This document shows positions 19,492-28,498 of a stretch of DNA of 64,000 nucleotides, in pieces. Where the stretch lies: positions 185,770-249,769 of the forward strand of contig NZ_BDFD01000001.1 of NCBI RefSeq assembly GCF_001895085.1, given 5' to 3'. Position numbers and translations under genes: made by a program. Each line of letters opens with the position of its first letter. Position 1 is the stretch's first letter. The DNA is from Mariprofundus micogutta (lineage in GTDB: Bacteria > Pseudomonadota > Zetaproteobacteria > Mariprofundales > Mariprofundaceae). The notes below the pieces were generated by a model, which saw only the letters and a program-made list of their open reading frames with translations, did no database searches and was not told where the DNA came from.

Positions 19492-20277
19492 TCAATGCTG
19501 GTGTGATCCCGGCATGTCATAGCCCATAGGATCATAGTTCATAGCAGGACCCTGAGGCTTTGAGGGTTGCTGCATCTGATGAGCAACCGGTTCGTGCCCT
19601 GCACCACTGCCATGCAGCAGATGCATTAGGCCAGTACCTCGAATCATGGTGAACAAACCCAACACAATGACAATAATACCGAGGACTTTCATCACCAGCC
19701 CCCGCCTCTTTGCAGCTAAAATACGCACAAGTGCAGGGGCAACCATCATGGCCGGAATGGTCCCCAGTCCAAAAGCAAACATCGACAGACCCGCCTCTGC
19801 GATTCCTCCCGATGCAATACTTAAACCGATGGCCGCATAAACCAAGCCACAGGGAAGCAGCCCATTTGCTAAACCAATACCAAACCAACTGACAGGTGTA
19901 CTCTTGCTGGCTGCAGATTTTATCCGCCTCACCAGCCCCAGGCCACCGATGGCGCGCGTACTGATACGTGAAAGCGGGTCCGCCATCCAACCGGCAAGGT
20001 TTAAACCAAAGGTAATCATAATCAAACCAGCCAATAGCGTTAAAACAAACTGAACCTGATCAAAACCACCTATTTGTTTAAGTGAAGTACCAATCCAACC
20101 ACTGATCAGCCCCAAAATAGAATACGTGATGATGCGCCCAAACTGATAGGCGCTAAGCCCTGACCACCAGACCCTGGGCCGGGTCATGGAGAGAGCGGAC
20201 ACCAAGCCACCGCACATACCAATACAATGCATGCTGCCAAGAAATCCTACCGAAAAAGCAATAAGTATGGTTTCCAT
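19492..20277 (-). CDS. TauE/SafE (DsbD-type) family membrane protein
   Basis: 261 residues with six or seven membrane helices and the signature GFLGSMHCIGMCGGLVSAL near the N-terminus, plus NGLLPCGLVYAAI in the second half, as in the DsbD-type transporter domain. Proteins of this kind are often found beside cbb3 genes and are thought to help copper or heme delivery. The C-terminal tail is His/Met-rich (HLLHGSGAGHEP, MGYDMPGSHQH), suited to metal binding. The ATG overlaps the stop of the 62-aa gene upstream by one base, so the two are coupled. Confidence 0.85.
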   Translation of the reverse strand: METILIAFSVGFLGSMHCIGMCGGLVSALSMTRPRVWWSGLSAYQFGRIITYSILGLISGWIGTSLKQIGGFDQVQFVLTLLAGLIMITFGLNLAGWMADPLSRISTRAIGGLGLVRRIKSAASKSTPVSWFGIGLANGLLPCGLVYAAIGLSIASGGIAEAGLSMFAFGLGTIPAMMVAPALVRILAAKRRGLVMKVLGIIVIVLGLFTMIRGTGLMHLLHGSGAGHEPVAHQMQQPSKPQGPAMNYDPMGYDMPGSHQH

Positions 20278-20465
20278 CAATGTCGGGGCCTGAATATTCC
20301 CATGATCAAATCCTGAGTAACTATTTTTTTCTGCAACCAGTCTGCCCAATGCTCAGCTGCTTTCTTATTTCCGAAACAGCCACACTGATGTGAATGATTG
20401 TTGAACCAAACGTGAGCCTCATAACGACAATCTTCGTTCGCAATTTGATCTCTGATATACTTCAT
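20277..20465 (-). CDS. 62-residue Cys/His protein coupled to the TauE/SafE gene
   Basis: MKYIRDQIANEDCRYEAHVW... with a NNHSHQCGCFGNKKAAEHW segment: a CxC flanked by several His residues. AGAGG lies seven bases before the ATG at 20465; a GTG one codon earlier is possible. Its TGA overlaps the next ATG (TGATG). The strong promoter at 20496-20523 drives it. There is no signal peptide, so it is probably cytoplasmic. Metal binding, for example copper delivery to the neighbouring transporter, is a guess from residues and context. Confidence 0.7.
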   Translation of the reverse strand: MKYIRDQIANEDCRYEAHVWFNNHSHQCGCFGNKKAAEHWADWLQKKIVTQDLIMGIFRPRH

Positions 20466-20495
20466 CACAGCACCTCTGTCTGAAGAGATACAATA

Positions 20496-20523
20496 AGTAT
20501 ATTATTATTTAATAATATGTCAA
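20496..20523 (-). promoter_or_regulatory. Strong sigma70 promoter with palindromic spacer
   Basis: Minus strand: perfect -35 TTGACA (20523-20518), 16-bp spacer, -10 TATACT (20501-20496). A 9-bp inverted repeat with a 2-bp centre (20499-20507, 20510-20518) fills the spacer. It shares an exact 18-mer with the cco promoter at 18555. Confidence 0.65.
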
Positions 20524-20556
20524 GCTAAAGTCGTACTCATCTCTACTTTCAATAGA

Positions 20557-20736
20557 TTAATACGAGTTAAGCCAGGCAGGAGCCAGCGAGATATAAAATG
20601 AAAAGAGAGAAAAAGAGACGACGCTGACTACAGATACCTTACCGATTACACCTTTTTCGCAAAGCCAACAGCAAACACCAAACGCCAAGATCATTGGAAT
20701 CAACAGTAGAAAGAATAAAAATAAGTAGAAGCCCAT
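20557..20736 (-). CDS. 59-residue predicted two-helix membrane peptide
   Basis: MGFYLFLFFLLLIPMILAFG followed by CCWLCEKG and a second hydrophobic segment ending in LAPAWLNSY. AAAGGGG lies seven bases before the ATG at 20736. It carries three Cys at the turn between helices (CCWLC). It reads towards the strong promoter at 20496 on the same strand. It is not recognised, and hydrophobic composition alone can mislead, so confidence is modest. Confidence 0.45.
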   Translation of the reverse strand: MGFYLFLFFLLLIPMILAFGVCCWLCEKGVIGKVSVVSVVSFSLFSFYISLAPAWLNSY

Positions 20737-21092
20737 ATATCTGCCCCTTTAAATACGGTAAGAACTGTTATGTATGATTAAAGACCAAATAACCAGAAAC
20801 GCAATCAAGTCACGGAATGTTTTTATGATTTATCGGTATGCTGATGTGGTTAGCTGCTTGATTTAAGTGGAATATACGGATGTGGAAAACAGATAGAGAC
20901 TACAATTTTTTGAGTCTCAGGAAACGGAGTGGACGCGTTCAGCATGTACCATTGACAGCTACAACCATTGTTTATGTCATCACAAACTTACTGGGAGGTT
21001 GACTTAAGCTGACACTTTCGACTATTGCAGCATCATAAGGGAGCTGATCACAACAGAATTCTCTGTAGCTCAGCTCCCCCGATGCCTGGTAC
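20737..21092. other. Intergenic region downstream of rpiA
   Basis: No gene supported. It holds the rpiA-end hairpin (21039-21078) and presumably the promoter of the small membrane peptide. Short plus-strand frames here lack ribosome sites. Confidence 0.4.
21039..21078 (-). terminator. Hairpin after rpiA
   Basis: GGGAGCTGA (21039-21047) pairs with TCAGCTCCC (21070-21078), with an inner ACAGA/TCTGT stem. It begins 14 bases after the rpiA stop but lacks a proper U tract, so termination strength is uncertain. Confidence 0.55.
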
Positions 21093-21758
21093 TTATATTT
21101 TTTCTACACCATCCGGTGTCGCCATAAGAACAATATCAGCACCTTGATGCGAGAATATGCCGTTGGTTACGACACCCGGAATACTGTTCAGATGATCTTC
21201 CAGACCCAACGGATCTTTAATTTTCATACCATGAACATCAACAATAATATTACCATTATCGGTGATAAAACCATCACGCAGAACCGGCCTGCCACCCAGT
21301 TTGACCACTTCAGCCATGATGAGTTCTCTGGCCATTGGAATCACTTCAATCGGTAGCGGGAAGTCACCCAGATACTCAACCTGTTTCGTCTGATCAACAA
21401 TACAGACGAACTGTACCGCTGCAGCAGCGACTATCTTTTCACGTGTTAAAGCACCGCCGCCGCCTTTGGTCAGGTTCCTTTCTGCATCAAATTCGTCAGC
21501 TCCATCAACATAAACAGACAATGAGTCAACCTGCTGCAGTGCTTCGTTCAAACCAAGAACCGGAATACCATGTCCTGCCAGACGAGTTGCAGTTGCTTCT
21601 GAACTTGCGACTGTACCCAGAATTTCATCCTTCATGCCGGCAAGTGCATCGATAAACATGTTAGCGGTGGAACCCGTGCCAACGCCGACAATTGTTCCTG
21701 CCCTCACATATTCCAAAGCGGCTTCGGCCACCTTCTGTTTCATTTCGTCCTGAGTCAT
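21093..21758 (-). CDS. rpiA: Ribose-5-phosphate isomerase A
   Basis: Interconverts ribose-5-phosphate and ribulose-5-phosphate in the pentose phosphate or Calvin pathways. 221 residues, standard for RpiA. Visible motifs are [16 protein letters not shown] (phosphate loop), [16 protein letters not shown] (catalytic Asp pair) and [16 protein letters not shown]. The start has AGGGGAG at seven bases. It stands alone, with a hairpin after the stop. Confidence 0.97.
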   Translation of the reverse strand: MTQDEMKQKVAEAALEYVRAGTIVGVGTGSTANMFIDALAGMKDEILGTVASSEATATRLAGHGIPVLGLNEALQQVDSLSVYVDGADEFDAERNLTKGGGGALTREKIVAAAAVQFVCIVDQTKQVEYLGDFPLPIEVIPMARELIMAEVVKLGGRPVLRDGFITDNGNIIVDVHGMKIKDPLGLEDHLNSIPGVVTNGIFSHQGADIVLMATPDGVEKI

Positions 21759-21929
21759 TATTTTGCTCCCCTGTTAAAAAACTAATGAATGCTTTGAAAG
21801 CTCAAAGTACCTGTGCGGACCACTGACTGGTCTACAAACTCACGCACTATATTCAGTGAACCTCTAAAATTGGTAAACTAACGATAACAGCTGCTTTCGG
21901 CAAAGGAGAAGAGCAGTTAGCGTGCCCGC

Positions 21930-22655
21930 ATGTTTGAATATATTGAACTCAGCGATCTCGTATTGAGTGCTCTGGTTATCTTTGGCATCCTGCAACTGGC
22001 TTGGTTTTCTGTCATGATCGTGCGCCGTGGAGCGCAACCGCAAACAATTCAACAAGCCATTCCGCCACTGTTAAGCATCTGGGTTCTGATGTGGCCGGTC
22101 TATGTTGAGTCACAATGGTTATGGGCTGGCATTGCCATGCTCACTGCTCTGGGATTACTTTCCATCACTGTTCGCAAACCCTTCTGGCAACAACTTCGTT
22201 TCGCCTGGGGCAGGCACCCGGATGACTCGAAACCTGCCATCTACCCTTCACTCAAACTGATGCCGCTGACTCATCTCATCACTGCACTATTGATTGCCGG
22301 CCTCTGGTTTCAGGCGATCCCTGAGTTCGGCTTCGGTTTGGCATTATGCCTGTGTCTGGCTTTTCCTGCCGCCTACTGGGTCGATCAACTGAGTAAAATT
22401 AAATTTCATTTTCTGACACTGGGTTTTCCGGCTCATCCTGAACAGACACTGGCCGGACACCTCGTCCTGATTACGACCTCCACAGTACTGCTCTGCTGGA
22501 GTCTGCACGTGTATCACGGTACTGACTGGCAAACGCTGTTTATTGCCACACTGATTGCCAGCATGACGGCTTCTGCCACGCGTGCCATTATTCCCGGCCT
22601 GTGGAACACACCTGCAGCGATGATGAGTGTGGGTTTTGTGATGTGGCTTTTATAA
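21930..22655 (+). CDS. Polytopic membrane protein, possibly phytol/dolichol kinase-like
   Basis: 241 residues with about seven hydrophobic segments. Two segments faintly recall CTP-dependent polyprenol/phytol kinases: HPEQTLAGHLVL in place of the family's KTxEGS region, and SATRAIIPGLWNTPAAM near the C-terminus in place of the DN-containing block. The match is too weak to name a function. It sits alone, divergent from rpiA with 170 bp between. The ribosome site is poor, and GTG or later starts are possible. Confidence 0.65.
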   Translation: MFEYIELSDLVLSALVIFGILQLAWFSVMIVRRGAQPQTIQQAIPPLLSIWVLMWPVYVESQWLWAGIAMLTALGLLSITVRKPFWQQLRFAWGRHPDDSKPAIYPSLKLMPLTHLITALLIAGLWFQAIPEFGFGLALCLCLAFPAAYWVDQLSKIKFHFLTLGFPAHPEQTLAGHLVLITTSTVLLCWSLHVYHGTDWQTLFIATLIASMTASATRAIIPGLWNTPAAMMSVGFVMWLL

Positions 22656-22797
22656 GTGACGAGTCTCACTGAATAAAATTGCCTGAATGGCAGATTTGCC
22701 GAAAGCAAAGAACAGTCACATCTGTAGTGTACAGCATTGATTTTATTGTCATTCTCTACTATATAAAGATGTATCTGCAACAAAGGGGGAAACCTAC

Positions 22798-23421
22798 ATG
22801 TCCATTGATACTGCATGGCTGGAAAAAAACATATTAAACAGAGCTCTATCCGCAAATGAAAAACAGGCATTGTCATGCGTCAATACAACCACTGTTGCCA
22901 AGGGTGAAAAAATCATCACCGAAGGACAGCCAGGCGGAACTCTTGAAATCATGTATTCGGGTCGTGCCAAGGTTGAAGATAACAACCGCTATGAAGGCCG
23001 CATCACACTGGCTGAAATCGAGGCCGGCACACTATTTGGCGAACTCACATTCCTGAATAAAAAACGCCGTACTGCCGATGTTACTGCATTGGAAGATTGC
23101 GTGGTTTACACGCTGACTCAGGATGATTTCACCTCTCTGATGCAAAACCAGCACGAACTGGCCTATGCGATTCTCGCAGCCATTATGGAGCGTCAGACCA
23201 GCGTTATTATGTCCCAGCGCGTAACGCTTGCACCGCTGCTACGCACACTCAAAGACAAAGCCAAGAAGCTGCCATTGTTCATCAAACTTGCACCGGTCAT
23301 TTTTATTCTGCTCTATATTTCAGGTTTTCTGTATATCAGCTGGAAGGATTTCGACTACGGAGCAGATGTAGAGCAACAGAAGAGCATCTATCAGAGTCCT
23401 ACCTCTGCAAACAAGCCCTGA
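22798..23421 (+). CDS. Cyclic nucleotide-binding domain protein with C-terminal membrane anchor
   Basis: 207 residues. An N-terminal cNMP-binding (CRP-like) domain covers about 8-135: FGELTFLNKKRRTADV matches the phosphate-binding cassette (FGE...RxAxV). There is no helix-turn-helix. Instead a helix near 160-178 (FIKLAPVIFILLYISGFLYI) anchors it to the membrane with a short tail. AAGGGGG precedes the ATG. Its neighbours are a CpdA-like phosphodiesterase and a nucleotidyl cyclase, suggesting a local cAMP or cGMP effector. Its target is unknown. Confidence 0.85.
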   Translation: MSIDTAWLEKNILNRALSANEKQALSCVNTTTVAKGEKIITEGQPGGTLEIMYSGRAKVEDNNRYEGRITLAEIEAGTLFGELTFLNKKRRTADVTALEDCVVYTLTQDDFTSLMQNQHELAYAILAAIMERQTSVIMSQRVTLAPLLRTLKDKAKKLPLFIKLAPVIFILLYISGFLYISWKDFDYGADVEQQKSIYQSPTSANKP

Positions 23422-23440
23422 GTTTTCAGGGCTTGTTTTT
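23409..23440. terminator. Bidirectional terminator between convergent genes
   Basis: AAACAAGCCCTGA (23409-23421) pairs with TCAGGGCTTGTTT (23426-23438) around a GTTT loop, followed by more T. The stop codon of the 22798 gene is inside the stem. The A/T flanks suit termination from both sides. Confidence 0.9.
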
Positions 23441-23450
23441 CCTGTTCAGC

Positions 23451-24251
23451 CTAATATGGATCCGTATTATTCAAATCAGGGGGAATAAAACCCTCCACCC
23501 GTTCAACGCCAGTCTCAAGTTTTCCATCTGATTCCAGCTTTAACCAACGATAACCCGGTGAAATATCATCCATTCCAAAGTCGTATCTTTTCGGTGTAAA
23601 CTGAATACATGTCGAGGGTGACCCCAGAACTCTTACATGATGGTGAACCGTGTCGAACAACTGGTGGATATGACCACAAAGAAGTGCCTTCACATGCGGG
23701 AATTTATCAACCACCTCCCACAACTCATCCCGGTTGCGCAAACCGATGCTATCCATCCAATGGCTACCTACCGGAACCGGATGATGATGCAGCGCAACCA
23801 GTGTCGGTTTATCAACCGTGGCAGACAATAGCCTTTCAAGCCTGATCAATTCGGCTTCAGCGATATAACCACCTACAGATCCCTTTTCATGCGTATTGAG
23901 CGTAATCACCTGCCAGCTTTCAAGTTGCAGGTGGTCGCTATAGGAAAACAGGGATTTAAGATAAGGAATCAGATTGCCCTGCAATATGCCAAGATTGGCA
24001 TGATTGCCCGGAGAGATCATCACGGGAGCATGCCAGTCATACTCGCGCATCAATTCTACTACCATTCTGTACGTAGCAGCAGACTCATCCTGAGCCATAT
24101 CGCCGCCCAGAATAATTGCATCCGGCTTCGGATAATTCGAATATGCATGAGCCAGAACCGCTCGAAAGCTATCAAAGGGTTTAATGCCCTTTAATTCACC
24201 CTGTCTGTCGGCATACAGATGGGAATCGGAAAAATGTAATATCAAGCTCAT
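23451..24251 (-). CDS. cpdA: 3',5'-cyclic nucleotide phosphodiesterase (Icc/CpdA-like)
   Basis: Calcineurin-like metallophosphoesterase, 266 residues, close to E. coli CpdA in length. The metal-binding motifs in order are FSDSHL (DxH), LGGDMAQD (GDxxxD), PGNHANLG (GNH), ALHHHPVP and LCGHIHQLFD (GHxH). The residue after GNH is Ala rather than the usual Asp/Glu. AGGATAAACAG leads to the ATG. Lying between a cyclase gene and a cNMP-binding gene, it likely lowers the same second messenger; the substrate (cAMP or cGMP) is not proven by sequence. Confidence 0.88.
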   Translation of the reverse strand: MSLILHFSDSHLYADRQGELKGIKPFDSFRAVLAHAYSNYPKPDAIILGGDMAQDESAATYRMVVELMREYDWHAPVMISPGNHANLGILQGNLIPYLKSLFSYSDHLQLESWQVITLNTHEKGSVGGYIAEAELIRLERLLSATVDKPTLVALHHHPVPVGSHWMDSIGLRNRDELWEVVDKFPHVKALLCGHIHQLFDTVHHHVRVLGSPSTCIQFTPKRYDFGMDDISPGYRWLKLESDGKLETGVERVEGFIPPDLNNTDPY

Positions 24252-24348
24252 CTGTTTATCCTGTCCATAACAGCGTTTGATAAAAACCCTATCTGTAACA
24301 AGCTGAAACCAAAGCGATACACATCACATTGCTTTTCTGGGCAGCACA

Positions 24349-25728
24349 TCAGATACAGCCCTCCATCACAGTCTGTACCTCTACAGGCAAATACGTTGCA
24401 TGCATTCGGATAATCACCGGCTCATCAGAAACCCGGCTGATCACCTTGGCATAAAACTGGGATTCATTCTGAGGCCCGGAGTCAGTCACCAAGGTCACCC
24501 GTAAATTGCTGAAATTATCGAATGCATGATCACTGCGCACCTCCATCACTCTCTCACTCATACGAAGGACTTCTCCCTGGTAAGATACTTTTGCCTGAGT
24601 TCCCTTGAGTTCAAGCATACGAATCCTGACAGGCTCGGCAAACGCCCTGAACTGAGATACCGTTTTTCCTGCCAGCATCACAGGTTCATCACCACTGACA
24701 CCGCCGACATCGAAAATGCTAATCTCTTCAGAGATACCTTTCGGCATCACCCTCATTTCATCATTCACCTGTAGCAAGCCTTCACAGGCGTCTCTTGTGC
24801 TCTCGGAAACAAGAATCTGCCCCCCCACCGTATACGACTCAATTCTTGAGGTTGTATTCACGTGACGTCCGACCACAGCATATTTGCTGCGTTTCTGAGA
24901 ACCGATATTGCCGACAATTACTTCTCCGGTATTGATACCGATACCCATCTCCACTCGTGGATAACCTGCAGCAGCATAACTGGCATTCACCTCTTCCATG
25001 GCCAGCTGCATCTCGATCGCGCAACGCACAGCTCTTATGGCATCATCCTCTCGCTGAACCGGAGCGCCAAAAATTGCCAGAATCGCATCGCCGATAAATT
25101 CATCAATGGTTCCCTGATACTTCTGAATCACATCTGTCATGGCCGAGAGAAAAATATTTATCATATCAACTACGGATTCTGCGGGCAGACGTTCGCCAAT
25201 CGAAGTAAATCCACGCAAATCAGCCATCAGAATGGTAACCATTCGCTTCTCACCACCAAGTTGTAAGCCATGTGGCGAATCAATCAGATTATCAACAATC
25301 TCTTCAGAAAGATAACGACCGAAGGTGTCGCGAATAAAGTGATAAGCGGCGCGTAGTTTCAGCTGGGTTTTCACACGGGCAAGCACAATCGCAGGTGTGA
25401 CAGGCTTATTAATATAATCAACACCGCCGACTTCAAAACCCAGCACCTCATCATGCGTTTCATTCATCGCAGTCACAAAAATCACCGGGATACCTTCTGT
25501 TTGCGGGTTACTTTTCAGCCTGCGGCACACTTCATAGCCATCCATGCCGGGCATCATCACATCCAGAAGAACCAGATCGGGAGGCGTCTCAGACTCTGAT
25601 AATTTCAGTGCCTGCTCTCCATTTATCGCCACCTTCACCTTATAATACGGCTTCAACAAGCCACGCAGCACATCGATATTTTCAGGCGTATCATCCACAA
25701 CCAGCACTGTTGCAATGTCGTTACTCAT
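24349..25728 (-). CDS. Response regulator with class III adenylate/guanylate cyclase domain
   Basis: 459 residues: a receiver domain (1-125, phospho-Asp56 in LLDVMMPG), a class III cyclase domain (about 180-335, with LMADLRGFTSIGERL and FIGDAILAIFGAP holding the metal-binding Asp residues) and a C-terminal beta domain of about 105 residues that looks PilZ-like but is not clearly so. GGAGAGTGA precedes the ATG. Phosphorylation probably switches cyclic nucleotide synthesis. The cognate kinase is not adjacent; the orphan hybrid kinase at 7406 is one candidate. Confidence 0.9.
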   Translation of the reverse strand: MSNDIATVLVVDDTPENIDVLRGLLKPYYKVKVAINGEQALKLSESETPPDLVLLDVMMPGMDGYEVCRRLKSNPQTEGIPVIFVTAMNETHDEVLGFEVGGVDYINKPVTPAIVLARVKTQLKLRAAYHFIRDTFGRYLSEEIVDNLIDSPHGLQLGGEKRMVTILMADLRGFTSIGERLPAESVVDMINIFLSAMTDVIQKYQGTIDEFIGDAILAIFGAPVQREDDAIRAVRCAIEMQLAMEEVNASYAAAGYPRVEMGIGINTGEVIVGNIGSQKRSKYAVVGRHVNTTSRIESYTVGGQILVSESTRDACEGLLQVNDEMRVMPKGISEEISIFDVGGVSGDEPVMLAGKTVSQFRAFAEPVRIRMLELKGTQAKVSYQGEVLRMSERVMEVRSDHAFDNFSNLRVTLVTDSGPQNESQFYAKVISRVSDEPVIIRMHATYLPVEVQTVMEGCI

Positions 25729-25859
25729 TCACTCTCCAAAGCTGTGATCATGCAGGCATTATAGCACATACATATACACAGCATGCTCATAATATGCGTC
25801 TTTAGCAACATGATACAAATCACTATGATGACATTTCACTGATGCTTTATAGTGTTAGC

Positions 25860-26702
25860 ATGATGGAATCACTTCACCTCCCCCTGATAAACCTTGCTCT
25901 GGAAGAAGATGCGGCCTTTAACGACCTGACATCTCTGGCCACTATTCCTGAAAATGCGTCAGGCTCGGCTCGCATCATAGCCAAAGCCGAAGGCATCATG
26001 TCCGGCATATCGGTCGCACATGAAGTATTCGCCAGAGTTGATGAAAATATTGTATGCGAATGGAAAGCAGCCGATGCGGATCAGGTCAGTTCCGGTGAAC
26101 TGATTTGTGAACTCACTGGCCCGCTGCGCTCCCTGCTCTCTGCAGAGAGAACCGCACTGAATTTCATACAGCATCTCTCCGGTATTGCCACCTCTACACA
26201 TACATATGTACAAGCAGTCAAAGATACGGACTGCAAAATCGCCGATACGCGCAAAACCGCGCCGGGTTTACGTTTTCTCGAAAAACAGGCCGTATTACAT
26301 GGTGGTGGCATCAACCACAGAATCAACCTGCAGGCTGGCATGCTCATCAAGGAAAATCATATTCAGGCATATGGCTCTATCACCGATGCTGTAAATGCCT
26401 GTTTCAGTATGGAGAGTTCCGTATGGGTGGAAGTCGAATGTGAAACACTGGATGAAGTTCATGAGGCCATCGCCGTCTGCCCTGATATCATCCTGCTCGA
26501 TAATATGACGCCGGAACTGGTAAGTCAGGCCCGGGCAATCATTCCAAAGTCGATTCTGCTGGAGGCATCGGGCAACATCACATTGGCCAATGCGCGTGAG
26601 TATGCCCAAACAGGCATCGATCGTATTGCTATTGGTGCAATCACGCACTCCTCCCCTTCGCTTGATCTATCCATGCGCATCACAGAGACCCCTGCACTTT
26701 GA
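25860..26702 (+). CDS. nadC: Nicotinate-nucleotide pyrophosphorylase (quinolinate phosphoribosyltransferase)
   Basis: Makes nicotinate mononucleotide from quinolinate and PRPP. Visible motifs are ERTALNFIQHLSGIAT, ADTRKTAPGLRFLEKQAV and HGGGINHR (substrate-binding Arg/Lys/His), and ILLDNM; LEASGNI lies near the C-terminus. The start is uncertain: tandem ATGs at 25860/25863 and one at 25842, none with a good ribosome site. The stop overlaps the birA TTG start by three bases, and coaX follows, giving a cofactor operon. Confidence 0.95.
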   Translation: MMESLHLPLINLALEEDAAFNDLTSLATIPENASGSARIIAKAEGIMSGISVAHEVFARVDENIVCEWKAADADQVSSGELICELTGPLRSLLSAERTALNFIQHLSGIATSTHTYVQAVKDTDCKIADTRKTAPGLRFLEKQAVLHGGGINHRINLQAGMLIKENHIQAYGSITDAVNACFSMESSVWVEVECETLDEVHEAIAVCPDIILLDNMTPELVSQARAIIPKSILLEASGNITLANAREYAQTGIDRIAIGAITHSSPSLDLSMRITETPAL

Positions 26703-27658
26703 ATACATCGCGAGAATTTATTCTGACCCGACTCGGCTTAAGTCCGGATCCCGTATCAGGTGATGCGCTGGCAGCAGAATTGGGACTTTCCCGGACAGGT
26801 GTCTGGAAACATATCCAGGCGCTGCGAAAAAGCGGTGCAGATATTCAGGCCAGCCCCGGTCAGGGTTACCTGCTGAAATCTGAAGCTTTCACTGCCGGCA
26901 TGTTATCCTCAAAGCTGGCCACCCGTTGTATCGGCAAGCGTATCATCTTACTTGATGAGACCGGCTCAACAAACCGTGATGCCATGCAACATGCAGAGGA
27001 TGGTGCAAAGGAAGGTCTGGTGATTGTTGCCAATCGACAATCTGCGGGCAAAGGACGCATGGGCAGAATCTGGCATACGCTGCCTGAATCTCTGGCCTGC
27101 AGTGTCCTGCTTCGCCCTGACCTGCCACCTGAACAGGTGCCGCAGCTCTCTCTGCTTACCGCAGTCGCCCTGCACGATGCTCTGAGCCGCTTTGTGCCGG
27201 ATATCTCGATCAAGTGGCCGAATGATCTGTTACACAGGGGTGCAAAGCTTGCCGGCATTCTCACCGAGATGCGCGCCGAACCGGGACGTGTACATGCCGT
27301 CGTGTTGGGTTTCGGCATCAATCTCAATCCCCCTGCTGATGGCTGGCCGGAAGATATCACCCAGCAGGTGATCGACCTAGAAACAGTTGCATGCAGAAAG
27401 ATCTCACGGCTCGATGTTGCAACTGCGGTTATTCAGGCACTCGATCACTGGTATGCCCTCTACCTTGAAAAAGGTTTTGCGCCCGTTCACAAAGCCTGGT
27501 GGCAGGCACATGCCGCATCTGGTCAAAAGGTGCGCGTACATGACGGAAAGTCATACATCTATGGGCTGGCAACAGCACTGGATGATGACGGTGCCCTGTT
27601 GCTCGATACCGGCAGTGAGATCAGGCGCATTATTGCCGGAGATCTGGAGTTATTATGA
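26699..27658 (+). CDS. birA: Biotin-protein ligase / biotin operon repressor
   Basis: Attaches biotin to carrier proteins. 319 residues, bifunctional type: an N-terminal winged helix-turn-helix (AELGLSRTGVWKHIQALRK) and a C-terminal ligase with GKGRMGRIWH (biotinyl-AMP loop), SIKWPNDLLH and KLAGILTEM. The start is a TTG overlapping the nadC stop. It overlaps coaX by four bases. No biotin synthesis genes are visible, so repressor targets are elsewhere. Confidence 0.95.
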   Translation: MNTSREFILTRLGLSPDPVSGDALAAELGLSRTGVWKHIQALRKSGADIQASPGQGYLLKSEAFTAGMLSSKLATRCIGKRIILLDETGSTNRDAMQHAEDGAKEGLVIVANRQSAGKGRMGRIWHTLPESLACSVLLRPDLPPEQVPQLSLLTAVALHDALSRFVPDISIKWPNDLLHRGAKLAGILTEMRAEPGRVHAVVLGFGINLNPPADGWPEDITQQVIDLETVACRKISRLDVATAVIQALDHWYALYLEKGFAPVHKAWWQAHAASGQKVRVHDGKSYIYGLATALDDDGALLLDTGSEIRRIIAGDLELL

Positions 27659-28452
27659 CAACTGAAACCTCTCGCATTCTCGTTGCCGACATTGGCAATA
27701 CGCACATGGTTTTCGGACTCTATGAGAACGGCGAACTACTTACTGATTGGCGTCTATCCAGTGAACGGCAACTCACTCCGGATGAACTGGCCTGGCAGAT
27801 TCATGGTATGTTTGAGCAGTCCAGACAGCCAGCTGATCAGGTTTCCGGCATCATGATTGCCAGCGTAGTTCCTCATCTCGATGCACCGCTTGCCGCAGCA
27901 TGTGAACGCATCTGTAAAATCAAACCGGCCTTTGTCGGTAGTGCGGAAGTCAAAACAGGCATGGCGGTTAATTATAAAAATCCGAGAGAGGTTGGCGCTG
28001 ATCGTATCGTCAATGCTGTGGCTGCCAGAGAACAGTTCGGCGCACCGGTCATCGTCCTCGACTGCGGCACTGCCACCACTTTTGATATCGTTTCTCCCGA
28101 TGGTCATTATGCAGGCGGCCTGATTTTACCGGGCATTGAGGTTTCACTGGCAGCCCTGTGCAAACGCGCAGCAAAACTGCCGGAAGTATCAGTTAAACGC
28201 AGTGACAGCCTCATTGCACGCGACACTGCAAGCAGCATGCAGGCTGGAGTCTACTGGGGAGCAGTGGATAGCTACGCTGGCATTATCAAACGTCTGCAAC
28301 AACAAGCCGGTTACGAACATGCTCCGGTAGTGGCAACTGGCGGCATGATTTCACTACTATTGCAGGACCTGCCTGAAATAGGTCATCACAAGCCACACCT
28401 GACGCTCAGCGGCTTATTTCTACTGGCTGAAAAGCATTTCAAAACCGCTTGA
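27655..28452 (+). CDS. coaX: Type III pantothenate kinase
   Basis: First step of coenzyme A synthesis. 265 residues. The N-terminal VADIGNTHMVFG is the phosphate-binding motif; VGADRIVNAVAA and VLDCGTATTFD are the pantothenate and Asp-containing motifs; GVYWGAVDSY and ATGG near the C-terminus complete the family pattern. The ATG overlaps the birA stop (ATGA). birA-coaX pairs are common in many bacteria. Confidence 0.96.
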   Translation: MTTETSRILVADIGNTHMVFGLYENGELLTDWRLSSERQLTPDELAWQIHGMFEQSRQPADQVSGIMIASVVPHLDAPLAAACERICKIKPAFVGSAEVKTGMAVNYKNPREVGADRIVNAVAAREQFGAPVIVLDCGTATTFDIVSPDGHYAGGLILPGIEVSLAALCKRAAKLPEVSVKRSDSLIARDTASSMQAGVYWGAVDSYAGIIKRLQQQAGYEHAPVVATGGMISLLLQDLPEIGHHKPHLTLSGLFLLAEKHFKTA

Positions 28453-28498
28453 ACATGCGGCGTTGGCACACCCGCAGGCAAGGGCTATCGTTGCGGCC

